Below, piece after piece: positions 1-11,500 of a stretch of DNA of 25,154 bases. Positions within the stretch are counted from its first letter, which is position 1; each line of letters starts with the position of its first letter. Under the pieces are notes generated by a model that searched no databases, was not told the origin of the DNA, and saw nothing but the letters and a program-made list of their open reading frames with translations. The stretch is taken from the NCBI GenBank assembly GCA_001662425.1, contig BDDC01001431.1:1245-26398 (forward strand). Reading direction: 5' to 3'. This DNA is from Chlamydomonas sphaeroides (Eukaryota > Chlorophyta > Chlorophyceae > Chlamydomonadales > Chlamydomonadaceae). The translations under genes and the position numbers were made by a program.

Positions 1-870
1 GGTTATGGCGTTCTATGTAGGCTGCGGTCATGCGTCGGTCTCTGCGCCCGCCCACTATGTGCGTGCATCCGTCGAGTTGCCGGCACAGCGGGCACTGTCG
101 TCCCTGCTCACAGCCTTTAGGGGGATTTTTGAAGCGCGCCGCCCTCTTGTTGCGTCACGGAAACCTGGGGCTAGTGTGTACACGAGTAACCTCGTGTGTA
201 CACGATGTCCAGTATTACACTAATGTAGTATGTTGTTATGTAGCACACCCACGCGAAGCATGTACGCGTTTCGCACGGCGGGCTGCGGTACGGCATTGTC
301 CGTGGCGAAACCGTTACAAAGTAGCGGGTCCAGTAGCTTTGCTTCTTTGTCAAAGCCGCTCAGGTACAAGCTTTCATTCGTATAGCCGTCATGTGCCGCT
401 GCGTCGCAGCACCGCTTCACATCCGAGTGCAAGTTATGTAGGGGCCTGATGAGCAACTCGCCGTGTTCATCTACGGCGTGTGGCCATGATAGCTGCTCGT
501 ACGGTTGCGCGTTGCTGCTTTCAGAAACGTCATACTCAACCTTTCCGCAAGCTGCTGCGCCCGCTGCTTTATCAGCAATAACATTACCCTGTGGGGTGTC
601 AATACTATGGAAGCGGACGTGGGAGAGGATCGTCTTGCGGCCGGCCGCGGAGCGTTGTCGCAGCAGCTCGGCTATCTCGCCAAACAGATGCCTGTGCTTC
701 GCCAGGTGTAGTCTATGCGGTTCTTGTAATGCGCGGAGCACTGGCCAAACACTTGCGAGGCTGTCCGACCAGATTTTGAGGTGTTTTGCGTCGCTCAACA
801 CGTGCAGTGCTTGTTTGATTGCGCTGGCCTCTCAGGCTGTGAGTGCTGTACGCGGATAGACCCACATCCG
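1..870 (-). pseudogene. Decayed non-LTR (LINE) retrotransposon tail: RNase H domain and Cys-His knuckle
   Basis: Reading the minus strand from about 855 down, a frame shows an RNase H core: an EASAIKQAL helix, then IWSDSLASV with the second catalytic Asp, then about 50 residues on GNVIADKAAG with the last catalytic Asp. This spacing matches the RNase HI domains that follow reverse transcriptase in many LINEs. A TGA interrupts the frame just before EASAI. A frameshift lies between about 220 and 150. The second frame then gives CEQGRQCPLC and CTHIVGG followed by YIERHN at the window edge, the Cys-His knuckle usually found after RNase H; the expected final Cys is Arg. The element would run past the left edge. 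The reverse transcriptase is not recognisable upstream, so this is a 5'-truncated or eroded copy. Family assignment beyond RNase H LINE is not possible. Confidence 0.75.
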
Positions 871-1475
871 GAGGCACCCCAAGCACCCAGCCCCACCACG
901 AGCCGCATATATACTGGGGTTACTGGGGTGCCGGCCGTCTCCCATGTGCCTCCATGCATTGGTGCGTGAGGGCCCCGGGCTGCCCCTTGAATCCACGCCA
1001 GGGGCGATCCCAAGGGTGATCCCCGGCATTCACTTATCATCATTACTTATTTTTCTGGTTGCCGGGGGCGGGGCGCAATCAAACTATTCCATGGATTGCT
1101 TGGATTTGTGGTAACATACACCGAGGTTCCTTCAGATGCCGTACGTGCCATCTGCTGAGTCAGCAGATGGTCTGATACAACCCAACACCCGATCACTCCG
1201 CTCATGTCAGCTATTTGCGCTCCATGCACTACATGCGCTCACTGCGAAGAAGTGCTCTCACGTCCGCCCATCACGCACTCTATCTATTTATTCTATATCG
1301 CCGCTGATGCTTTCCAACGAGTGCCCGTGGGCGCCTGGTGCGCCAGCACGTGATAGATGGATGGACACAGGACATGCATGGAAAAGGACGGACGACACTC
1401 AAATTCCAGCCAGGCTTCGAAGGGGTGCAGCACATGCAGCACTGCATGCAAGCGTACGCTTTCGTCCAGTCACTC
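871..1475 (-). other. Intergenic spacer and probable 3' UTR of the giant gene
   Basis: No coding sequence recognised. The stretch directly below 1476 should hold the 3' UTR of the giant gene. I did not find the chlorophyte poly(A) signal TGTAA on the minus strand here; an AATAAA lies near 1290 on the minus strand. A perfect odd palindrome is listed separately. Confidence 0.4.
1148..1170. repeat. Perfect 23-nt palindrome centred on TGAGTCA
   Basis: CCATCTGCTGA and TCAGCAGATGG are exact reverse complements around one central G. The core TGCTGAGTCAGCA is the classical bZIP (AP-1/Maf type) palindrome and the flanks form CATCTG/CAGATG E-box half sites. It could be a protein-binding site or a hairpin in a 3' UTR; the sequence does not decide. 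Confidence 0.5.
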
Positions 1476-1693
1476 TTAGCCATGGTGGTGCTGCTTGCGG
1501 GGGGCCCCGTCGTCGCTGGGGACTGCCGCCGTGTCGTTGCCTTGCAGCAATCTGCGGAAGGGCCTGACCAGGCCGCTGGGCGGCGGTGGCGGCCGCCAAA
1601 ATCCGAAGATGAGCGGCGGGGGGCTGCCCCTTGGCGGAGGTGAAGGCGGTGGGGGCCTGCTGGGTGGCCTCGGACTCGGCGGAAGGAACATCA
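1476..1693 (-). other. Exon 49: Pro-rich C-terminal tail and stop
   Basis: After the trefoil, a donor at 1967 (ATAC|GTGGCG) and the acceptor GCTGCAG before 1693 lead into LPPSPRPPSRPPPPSPPP, then a second PPPPPS run and a basic/His end (RKQHHHG, TAA). This gives about 72 residues. The donor is weaker than most others. Reading through it instead gives a long low-complexity frame ending at 1399, which I think less likely because it abandons the Pro-Ser-Pro pattern. Confidence 0.55.
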
Positions 1694-4600
1694 CTGCAGC
1701 GGGGGTGCAGACAGAACAACGGGGAGCACTGTTGCTGATGCACATACAACAATCCGTTGTGAGCTGGACACAAATGATCGATAAGGCGCCGGCACATGCA
1801 TGCATGCGGACGGCCAGCCGCTACTGCTGGCCGCCGCCCGCCCCCAGCGGCAACCTGCTGCGCAGATAGCTCGCTCTTGCCTGCCGTGTCGCCATTGCAC
1901 GCAAAATGCGGTGAAATGGCTATCGCAAACGACGGAACGACAACTTGGCCTGGTTGAGCGGCGCCACGTATCTGGAACCTCTGGCTTGGGCCGTAGTGGC
2001 ATGTGTACACCATGAGGCTACCTGCGCGTGGGCAGGAAGCAAGGAGTGGCGGGGGAAGGCAGGGCGGAGGTTGGGAGGGTCACGTATTGGCGTCGTGTGG
2101 CGTGGGACGCGTGCTGGCCACTGGGAAGTGTCTCAACCGGACCCGAGCGAGCCGCAGTCACAGATCAGAAAGGAGCCGGATCGGCGGTTGGCGTTGGATG
2201 GGTGGCGGGGTCCACATGGTTGGCTCGGCATCGGCGTCGCGTGCACAGACTACATACGTTGATGAGCAGCGGACGGCCCCTTGTAGCTAGCTATTGATGA
2301 TAAGTACATATATACTTCACCTTGCTGGGCCCGCTCGAGCGAGGCACGTGCATGCATGTGCATACATGCACTCACCTCCTGACGTCACCTCGAGGCATCT
2401 GCCCGAATGCACTGACACCAAGTGCACCAGCCCGAGCTCGCACGACTGCGCGATGAGCCAGCGCCGGCGAGTGCCCGGGGCGCTTTCATTGGAGGCCAAG
2501 CACGGCGATAGCAGGACCTGAATGGGGTCAGCGCCGTGCAGTCGCGTTGCTTGGGGGTGACGTTTGGTGTACTGTCAAGAGCGAGCCAGCTGATATCCAG
2601 ATGATTGCGAGCTGCCGCTCATCACGCACATGTATTATACAGCCAGGCTTGTCAGGCAGGCCCAGCAGGAGGGCCTCCTCGGCAGGCAGGCCCGCGCCGT
2701 GACACACAAACGTACGCGCAAGCTATGCTATGGACGCGGGACCAGGCTAACCCACTGCCCATCTGGTGTGCGAGCGAGCAAGGCAGCATGAGGTACAAGA
2801 GGAGAGTCGCTCATACGTACAGCACACTCGCATAGAGTCGCACGCACGCACCGTATTGGTGACTATGGTTCCGACTGTGGACAACTCCCAGCACAAGCTC
2901 GAGTTGTCGAGGGAGCGCAGCGTGTGGACCCCCAGGTCCGCGCCGTGCACGGGCAGCACGTGCCACATCTGGTACAGAGCCTCGACCTGGCTAGCATTGA
3001 CAGGCGATACCCGGCCCAGCGGCTGTGCCGGCGGTTGCACCGCCATCGCGCGGCCCATGTATATCACCCAGGCTGGCGGCCCTGTGCAGCAGGCGCAAAG
3101 AGAACTATCATCCATGCATGCCTTTAACTCAGCAGTTCGTTGGCCGACGGGACTGAGGGACGGCTTAGGTTTTCCTCACCGTCCCCGAAGGGGGTGCAGC
3201 GTAGCTGGCCATTGCTGTTGTCAAACGACCATCCCGGTCGGCACTCGAGCAGGTTGAGGGTTGCTGGGACCCGGGAGCCCGAGGCGCTGGCACAGGAGCA
3301 GGAGAGCGCGCAGCTAGCGGCTGAGAGCGTGCAGTTGGTGCAGGTTCTCTGGTAGCTGCCGGCTGGGGCTGAGGAGAAGGAGCAAGAAATGGAACCTGCG
3401 TTTTGGATGGGCGAAGAGAAGAGGTACAGGGGTCTTCGTGAGGTTCCCTGCTACCACGTTTGTTTGCGAGAGGCCATTCTGCTGGGTCGGAACGACGCGT
3501 TGTACGGACTAACCCAAACGAGCCCCAGCCCCATCCCAGCCACACACAGGGATGTGCATGACGCAGCCCTGCCCTGCACGGCCGCACCGGGTTGGGTGCA
3601 GCAGAAGCGGAAGCTGTTGACCAGGTGGCCGGTCCCCAGGCGGATGTGGCTGATGCGCTCGTCGGGTGAGCTGCAGCTGAAGGTGAAGGGCTTGCTGCTG
3701 GGGATGTCGGCGCGCACCGAGTGCCAGTTTAGCTCCTCGGCCTGGCAGCCGAGGCGGCCCGTGACCGCCTGCATGCGGGTACGGCAATGGCACCGCAACA
3801 ATCAAGTTATGTTGAGCAGGAAGCGCAAAACATACATCATTTCAACACGAGCACGGCGTTTCACTTCAGCTCATAGGTGACATACATGCAGCTAGCTGTA
3901 CCTGGAATCCAGACGACGACGAAAAGACGGTGGCGTTGCCATGACCTGCACGCCGCAGGCAGGCAGCGGAATGCAGGGTTGCTGACGAGGCAGCATCGCA
4001 AGGTGGGGGCATTGCGGCACCCAACCGAATAGCTGGCAGGCAGAAGGCCAAGGCATGGAGGCGGCAGGTACACATGTATGGTGTGGGCAGTGCCAGCAAC
4101 GAGAAAGCGTACAAGCAAGAGCTGCTGCATGCGTAACAGCACCTTGCTGGCTCGGCGGTGGTACATGGTGCGATGGTACATGCATGGATGGTGCGTAAAG
4201 CGGTAAAAGCGGAGGCTTGCAGCAGGCTTGGGACATCCGAGGGACAAGCCCCCAGCGGTCAGGCGGCTCAGGAACGTAGTGGCTGTGGTTGGGCATGGCC
4301 CTAGAGGCCGGGCATGCCCTACCGCTGGGCTGGGAACCGCGGTCTTGACAATTTGTGTTTCTGGTGACGGCATGCAGTATATAACGTAGACGAACATGCA
4401 CATGCACATACATGCAGGCTACATAACTAACGCTGAGCATGCAAGTTGCGTGTATTTCCCAGCGAGGGTGGGTGCGCTCACTGGTGCATCGGCAACTCGT
4501 TTCAAGACGGTGCTGGATGGGCGGGCTTGTGCACACGCTCACTCGCAACGACCCTGCGTGCCTGTTACGCACGATCGACACCAACCCATGCCAGGGCGTG

Positions 4601-5449
4601 CGTGACGCGTGGGGAGCATTTCTTTGCAATTTTACTGAACATATCCACCATTCCCGGCTGCAGCCGAGAGCACAGGTAGGCGGCATGGCTGCTGTGCAAT
4701 GGGGATGCGCCCTGATCCCACCGACCGTTGTGATGATCAATTATACAATACCGACCTGAAACATTGCCAGAAACGGACGAGGGAAGAGGCCCCATGGATG
4801 GTGAGCCACCGAAGCAGGTGATGGTGATCTGCAGGCGTCGGGCGCGTGATGACACAGCAGGCGGGCGAGCAATCAAGGGGCAGCACGTGCATCGCCTGAC
4901 CGCGGCAGGAGCGAGGCAGCTCATCAGAAGAGGTGCTGCATCGGGGGATGTGGCGCGTAGGGGGCCTCGGCCCACCTGATCGCCCTACCTCCTTAGATCA
5001 TGGCGAGTCAAGCTCGCCGTACCTCTATTTCTATTTTAGAGATGCTGCTCGCTGGAGGAAGGACGGAAGCCCAACCATATGCCCACCTGCACGATGCCAA
5101 GGCTGCCGTACGCAATGCCCATGACCTGCCGTACACTTGTGACATAGCTACCCTCGGGGCAGCGCAGGTCGGTCGTCCGATACCCCTGCAGCCATGCTGT
5201 GCAGTTTGCTGCCGTGGAAAACGATGGCGTGCTGCCCGCATCCGGGGTTGCCTGCAAGCACACATCGCCTGCAGGCCAATAATGATCAAGCAAGGGATGA
5301 GTCACAGGTACAAGTCTGAGCATGCATGGGCTGTGACATGGGATGGGGTGTGTGTAGGTGTTGTCTTGTAAAATGTGCTGTGATAGTTGCGTCGCGCATG
5401 GCCTGGTGATTGCCTTGGGCGCTTGCATTCACATGGCCTTACGTACGAT

Positions 5450-5524
<75 letters not shown>

Positions 5525-8500
5525 GATGGGTACGCACCGGGAGGCGGTTGTGGTGGCTGAGGACTGGGAGGCGGTGGGGACGGCGACGGCGGGTATGGAG
5601 ATGGCGGCTCAGGCGATGGTGGCTTAGGCGATGGCGGTGGACTAGGTGATGGTGGCTCAGGTGAAGGTGGCGGGGGTGGGGAAGGCGCCGGTGGTGTAGG
5701 GGACGGAGGCAAGGGAGGTGGAGGGGAAGGGGGGCTCGGCGAGGGCGGCGGAGGTGAAGGGGGCTCAGGTGAAGGTGGCGGTGAGGGTGGTAGCGGGGGC
5801 GGCGGCGAGGGTGAAGGCGGCAAGGGTGGTGAGGGGGGCTGCGAGTACATGAGAAAGGGAGGCACGTTATGCATACATGTTGATTGGCGGCGGCACCAGG
5901 GCGCCAGCCACGAGGATCTGTTGCCGCACAGATGGGGCTGCTGAGTTCGGTCACTCACCTGTGGTGAAGGTGGCTTGGGCGGTGGTGGCGAGGGGTCTGT
6001 AGATGTGTGTCGCACAGAGCAAAATGACAGAAGGCATTCATTACACACATCCGCATGCATGCATGCATAACATACATGCACGTTGCTAATGCTTACGTAG
6101 CAATGTGCGCAATGGCATGTAAGGCAAACACATCTGCCGCGCTACCCGCACGCGCAACCATTCCGTGCTGTCGCTTGGCGTGCGTCCCCTTACGTTCGTT
6201 GCCATTCAGGATAGGGCAAAGTCCCCGCCCCGCTGCACCACGCACTCACAACGACGCAGGCCCATCACTCGCGGCCTGACTCACTCCAGCAGCGGATGTT
6301 GACGTACGATAGGAGGCCGGCCTGGCAGACCGGTGGCTTTGCGGGCGTGGTCCAGTTGCAGGCCGTCAAGTTCATCTCCGTGCCCAGGCAGCTCACGCGC
6401 TGTACGTGGCGACGCGCGCACAGGCAACAAACAGCAGGGTCGGGCCGTCAGGTAATGGGCAAGCGTGCGGCACGACAGTCCTGCCTGTGCTCCACATGTA
6501 TGCATCCGCTCCTTGCTTCGGATACTTCTATCTGCTAATGCACGTATATGACCACATCGCCAATCAAATCGCATCGCATCCCCACGCATATTGCGCACTT
6601 CGCGGATGGAACGAACGGTGGAACACGTACGACCGCACCGACCTGCATGAGCGGCGGCACGCCCAGCGGCGAGGGGAAGGTCGTGGCGCTGGTGGTGTTG
6701 CCGGTCACGATGGCCGCCTGCGCAAATTTGAGCGCCTTGCAGGCCACGCGAGCTTCCCGGATGGTGAAGTACGTGGGGCAGAACGCGAACAGCGTGTTGT
6801 TGACCAACACCTCCAGGCGGCCCGAGGTTGCGTCGCGCGTGGGCTCCGCCGGGCCGTCCACCAGGCGCACGAAGCCTGCAATCACGTGACCATGTATGTG
6901 GGTGTATGTACGCAGTGCGGCAGCAGCGGCGCGCAGCAGGCGTGCGTGGATGCATGGGTAGTGGAGTGACGGGCGAACGAGCGGTGCTGGCTGCCAGGAC
7001 GACGACTGATGTTGTAGGAGCCAAGCAGCCGCAACCTGCCCACTCTCCACGGCAACGAACCGCAGGCGGGCGCCGCCCAACCTACCCTGGCGGTGGTTCA
7101 TGCACTTGATGTACACGTCCTGCCGTCAGGGCCCATCGGAGGCGTGGACGGGCAAGCGAAACAAACCAAACACTTATCACTATGGTGTTAGGAAGATGCT
7201 CGGGCAGCGCATGATGTCAGCTCGCTTGCTCCGTTGCCTGCTCGCTCTATACATCCAAGCATGTTTGGCTAACACACAGCAGCTTGCGATGGCGCGAGGG
7301 TGGCCCACCTGGTCGTGCTTGCAGTCGTGGTGGCCCCACGCGTTGCGTTCGCACTGCGCCAGGCCGCGCTCGTCGCCGTAGCAGTCCACCTGCCGAGCCA
7401 AGGGGCGGACCGGACGAGCTGGGCATACTGGGCGGTGCGGGGCGGCGGTGGCGGCGGGCGCATCGGTTGGGCTGTATGCATGCGGCAGCAGCACGAGTCA
7501 CGTGTACGCGCGGTCGGGTGTGCTGCTGATGAGTCAACCGGCTGCTGCGTGCGTACATGCGCCCACGGACTGTATGGGCACGGTCGTCGCCACCGCATTA
7601 ATGCAGCACACACGCAAGACCGAGCGGCTCACGTTGTCCAGCCAGATGGATGTGGCCGCACCCCAGCTCGCGTTGAAGGGCGTGACCTGGGCTCCAAGGC
7701 TGCCAGATGCTGGAAGGCAGGGCGGCTCCGTCTGGTGGTGTTCAGGAACATGCATGCAGAAGTGAGAGGGCGGGGGACAAGTGAACACTGCGGCAGATCT
7801 ATCGGTTGCCTCTGCATGAGGCATGCTTGCGTGACCTGGACGGTGTTCTTCAAGCGGCAGAAGGACGGCCAAGCTTGGGCAACGAATAGGAACCGTGTTC
7901 AAGGCCGAGTGCCGGCCATACGTGCACGGCGACAGGCGCCACCCACTTCATCGCCGGCGCTCAACAAAGTGGCTTGCAAGCCAAGGTTTACTACGAAGGT
8001 GCGGCAAGTAGGAGCCATGGACGCTGCCGGAGCGGCATGGCTGGGCTCGCTGCATACATATTAAACGGGGTTTCGCAGGTCTTTGCCCATCCTCACCCCA
8101 TAGATCTTAGCTAGACGAGGCTATCTGCTGGTCGTGCACCCGCTGGACGCACCGTGGGCCTGGTGAAGAACAGTGAGGAGTCGATGGCGCAGCCAGTGTG
8201 GTAGCCCATCGAGCGGCATGCGACATCGCTGTTGGTTCGGTGCCAGTGGTCGTGGCACACCGTGCCCCAGTTGAGGTTGTGCCACACCTGACGGCCGAGC
8301 GGCGTGGGATCGGTGGTACGGGGTTGGTTGAGCAGGAGAGGGACAAATGAGCGGGCGACAAAGGCGGCAGAGTGAGGCGCCACACGGCGCTGCGCAACAC
8401 ATGCACGTGCATGCACGTACAGCACGCAATCCCGTGCGTCCGCCACCCGGCTCGGCGTGCACGCACCTCAACCCGGCCCGCCGACCAGCTGGGCATCTGT

Positions 8501-11500
8501 CCTCTACCGGGGCTGGGCACTGTGGCCGCGGCCGTGCGGTTCGCAGCCAGGCGTGGCTGGCCCTCGGGTGGGCAGCCGGGGCATTTGAAGCACGTCACCC
8601 CTGACAAGGGAGCCGGCGGGGTAATGGCACGGCCGGGCGCCGGCGGGCGAGTCACGGGCAGGCTGCCGGCAGGTGCGTGTGTGTTTTAAAGTGTTAAGTG
8701 TAACAGAACCCCACATGCGGCACAGCACGCCTCGGGTAGCTAAAGTGGCGCGTCGCCCGTGTGCAGAGGGAATACGATTAGATATCTTGCGCCGATCGAT
8801 GCGCCAGTGAGGAACGAAGCGAGGCCCAGCCTGCCCCGGGTGGCTGGCGTGTGTGTGCCCACCGGGATGCACATGCCATGCGCGCCAAGTGTAACGCCTT
8901 TCCTGCCCCGAGCGACCAACCTGCGTCCTCCCAGTGGCTGCATGAGTGGATGCCCCAGCCGCCTGACAGCATGGGGCAGTCCGACAGCCGGCTTTCGTTG
9001 CCGCGACACGCCACTCTGTACATGGGGGGATGGAGTGAGGCAGCGGTGAGCGAACGGCGGGGGGCAGGGGCATGATGGACAGGCCGGGGGACAGGGCGCG
9101 CAGGGGGCTTCGGCCATCCTGATCACCCTACCTCCTTAATAAATCACGGCGAGTCAAGCTCGCCGTACATCTATTTCTATTTTATGTCTATGGACAAGCG
9201 GGCCGTGGCAAGGAGGCGTTGACTAGTCTCCCGTACGAAATGGCGGGCCTCCCACCAACTGCACCTGTGCATCCAGATGGGCTGCCAGTCGAAGGCAGGG
9301 CCGAAGGCGCCGCCCCATTCCGCGTAGCCGCCATCATAGCCCAGCTCCCGGCTGTAAACAGCCAAAGCCGTGGCGCGAGACACTTGAAGCAGCAGTGCAC
9401 AATGTGTGCCGCTGCTGGTGATCGCTGCTAGAGCATGGCCGCCGCAGCTGGTGACATGTATACTAAGGGGGAGCCAGCCGCCAGCCGCCGCCACTGCGCG
9501 CACTCACCACACGACACGGGCATCATCGTCGTCCCATCCGTCGTCACATACACTGCCCAGCTGGCCGTTGCGGAAGATCTCAACCCTGCGAGGTCGGCTC
9601 GGGTGCATGCAGGCAAGCCTATTCGTGAGCGCTGCTGTTGCCTGCGCAACTGCCGGCCTCTCGTGTCCCCTGGCAATCATCCTATACTGAGAGCCGCATC
9701 GAACGTGCGGCGATCCAAGCTGATGCATGCACCCAAGCAAGTAAGCTAGCTAGCCTCTCTATCTCACCTGCCCGAGCTGCCGTCAGGCCAGCCGTTGATC
9801 AGCGCAACGTGGTTCTCGCAGCGAGCTGCTACGTGGTAGAACCCAAACGCATGCCTGATTTGGATGGGCCGTGGCAGAGGTACGGTAGGTACGGAAGTCG
9901 GGCATACATGATGCCAGGCTACATAAACTAGTCTGAGGCATACAAGCACGAGGCATACGAGCCACGTCGGCCGAGGCAGAAGCAAGCAATACATGCTGTC
10001 AGACACCCACCCGCGGCCCGTCGCTGCCGCCACACACCCACGGCCGCTCACCGGAACGGCACGAACGTGGGCAGCAGGCACACCGCCGCTGGGGCCCTGA
10101 AGAGCTCCACGACACGCGCCAGCTGTGAGCAGCAGCGCTTCTCCACCATGCGCGTCACGTAGGGGCCCACCTCCTGCACGACAACAGCCGTACGCACATT
10201 ACTAACATGCAAATCTCACCTCCACTTCATTCGACCAGCAAGCAACGGTGAACGCTTTTATCATCAGCACGCACGCGCCTTACCGCGATGCAGCCGTACA
10301 CGGTTGCGTTGGAGGGGCAGTCCTGCGTTAGCGGCGTCACCGCCAGCTCCATGACAGCAGCGTGTGTAGACGTCAAGGCAGAGCAGGCGCTGCCGCTGCG
10401 GCTACGCAGACCTGAGGGTCGGCGGGTGGCAAGCGGGCACGTGGTTGCTTGGTACAAGATAGATCCATGTGGGTGCCGCGGGTGGTGAGCAGCCGGGGGG
10501 CCCTCAACACCAATGGCCAGCTGCAGGCACCCACGCACCCGAGATCTCGGCGAACAAAGCATCACAGGTCGCCGCGTACACGGCCGAGGGCAACAGCGAG
10601 GAGGAAGACCAGCCAGGGGGCAGCAGGCTCGGCGAGCCGCTGTCGGATGAAGCAGAGCTGCTGCCGGATTTGTCATCCGCAAGGCTGCTGGGCGATGCTC
10701 CGGGCGGTGCGGGTGACGGTGGCTTGGGCGGCGGCTGCAGGGGCGCAGTGTATTCACGAATGCGTTATAGTAACGCGGCACACGCAGCAGTGCGCATGCA
10801 TGTGACCGTAAAGTCATGTATAGCACGGGGGCCGGCACATAAGGCATGCGTTGGTCGGCAGGTCCATGTTGGGTCCTGAGCGGATCCGCCGTGCTGGCTA
10901 GCGGATGGAGAGGACGACGTACCCTTGGCGGCTTGGGTGGTTTTGGTGGCGGTGGAGACGGAGGCCTTGGAGGCGAGTTTGGAGGCTGCGGCGGTGCGGG
11001 CGGTGCTGGGCTCGGCGGCATTGGCGGGGGCCTCGGCGATGGAGTCGGCGGAAGAGGGGTCGGGGGATTGGGGGCGGTCGTCGTTGGCAGCGGGGGGCCG
11101 GGTGGCGGCCGAGGAGGCGCGGGCTTGGGCGGCTGCGTGCACAAATGCATGGAATGGGCACGATACAATTGAAAATCAAGCAAACCAACGAAAGCTTGGC
11201 TGATTCCTCCCCGTCACTGCTGGCGTTTGCTTCACATCAATTACTACCCGCCTTGGGCATGGGCGGTACGGGCGGTGGCCTGAAGGGCGCGCACACCACA
11301 TTGCCCGGGTTGCCGTCGTCCCAATACCCAAACGCCGCTGACATGGAAGTGTTGCCGGCAATGCCATCCACGCAGACCTGACATGGGCCGGATATGCAGA
11401 AATGCACGTAGTTTGTCAGTTGATGAGTGAGGTGCGTGGAACTGCCAGCAGGCCGCCGCACTTGGGCGCCTGCGTGGCTGCCCGTCCATGCGATGCGCAG

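Larger units (their letters stand above)
3588..5268 (-). other. Exons 41-44: unassigned beta-rich Cys domain, possibly jacalin-like
   Basis: Exons 5268-5087, 4828-4810 (19 nt), 3945-3902, 3768-3588. Motifs: NCTAWLQGY, DLRCPEGSYVTSVRQVMG, ITITCFGG, SSSGFQAV, FTFSCSSPDERISHIRLG, NSFRFCCTQP. The halves share a strand with Cys followed by a strand of I-S/T-x-I/V-R type, so an internal duplication is possible. The layout recalls jacalin-type prism lectins with added disulfides, but I cannot prove it. The 19-nt exon is the least certain, although it gives a fitting ITITCFG strand and the right phases. Intron 42 (3946-4809) is long and holds a dispersed repeat. Confidence 0.5.

Noticed and set aside
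1399..2013. 204-codon minus frame reading on after the trefoil
   Set aside because: It would replace the Pro-Ser-Pro tail by low-complexity sequence; splicing at 1968/1693 keeps both phase and composition. Kept as the alternative C terminus.
3892..4740. 282-codon minus open frame
   Set aside because: It lies mostly in intron 42 and ends across the short exon 3902-3945 in another frame; no domain.
5302..6081. 259-codon minus open frame with poly-Ile and poly-Pro
   Set aside because: The Ile/Asn run is the intronic ATT microsatellite; only exons 39 and 40 are coding.
10227..11183. 318-codon minus open frame
   Set aside because: It passes through exon 24, several introns and parts of exons 25 and 26 in mixed frames; only the Pro-rich part is real in this frame.
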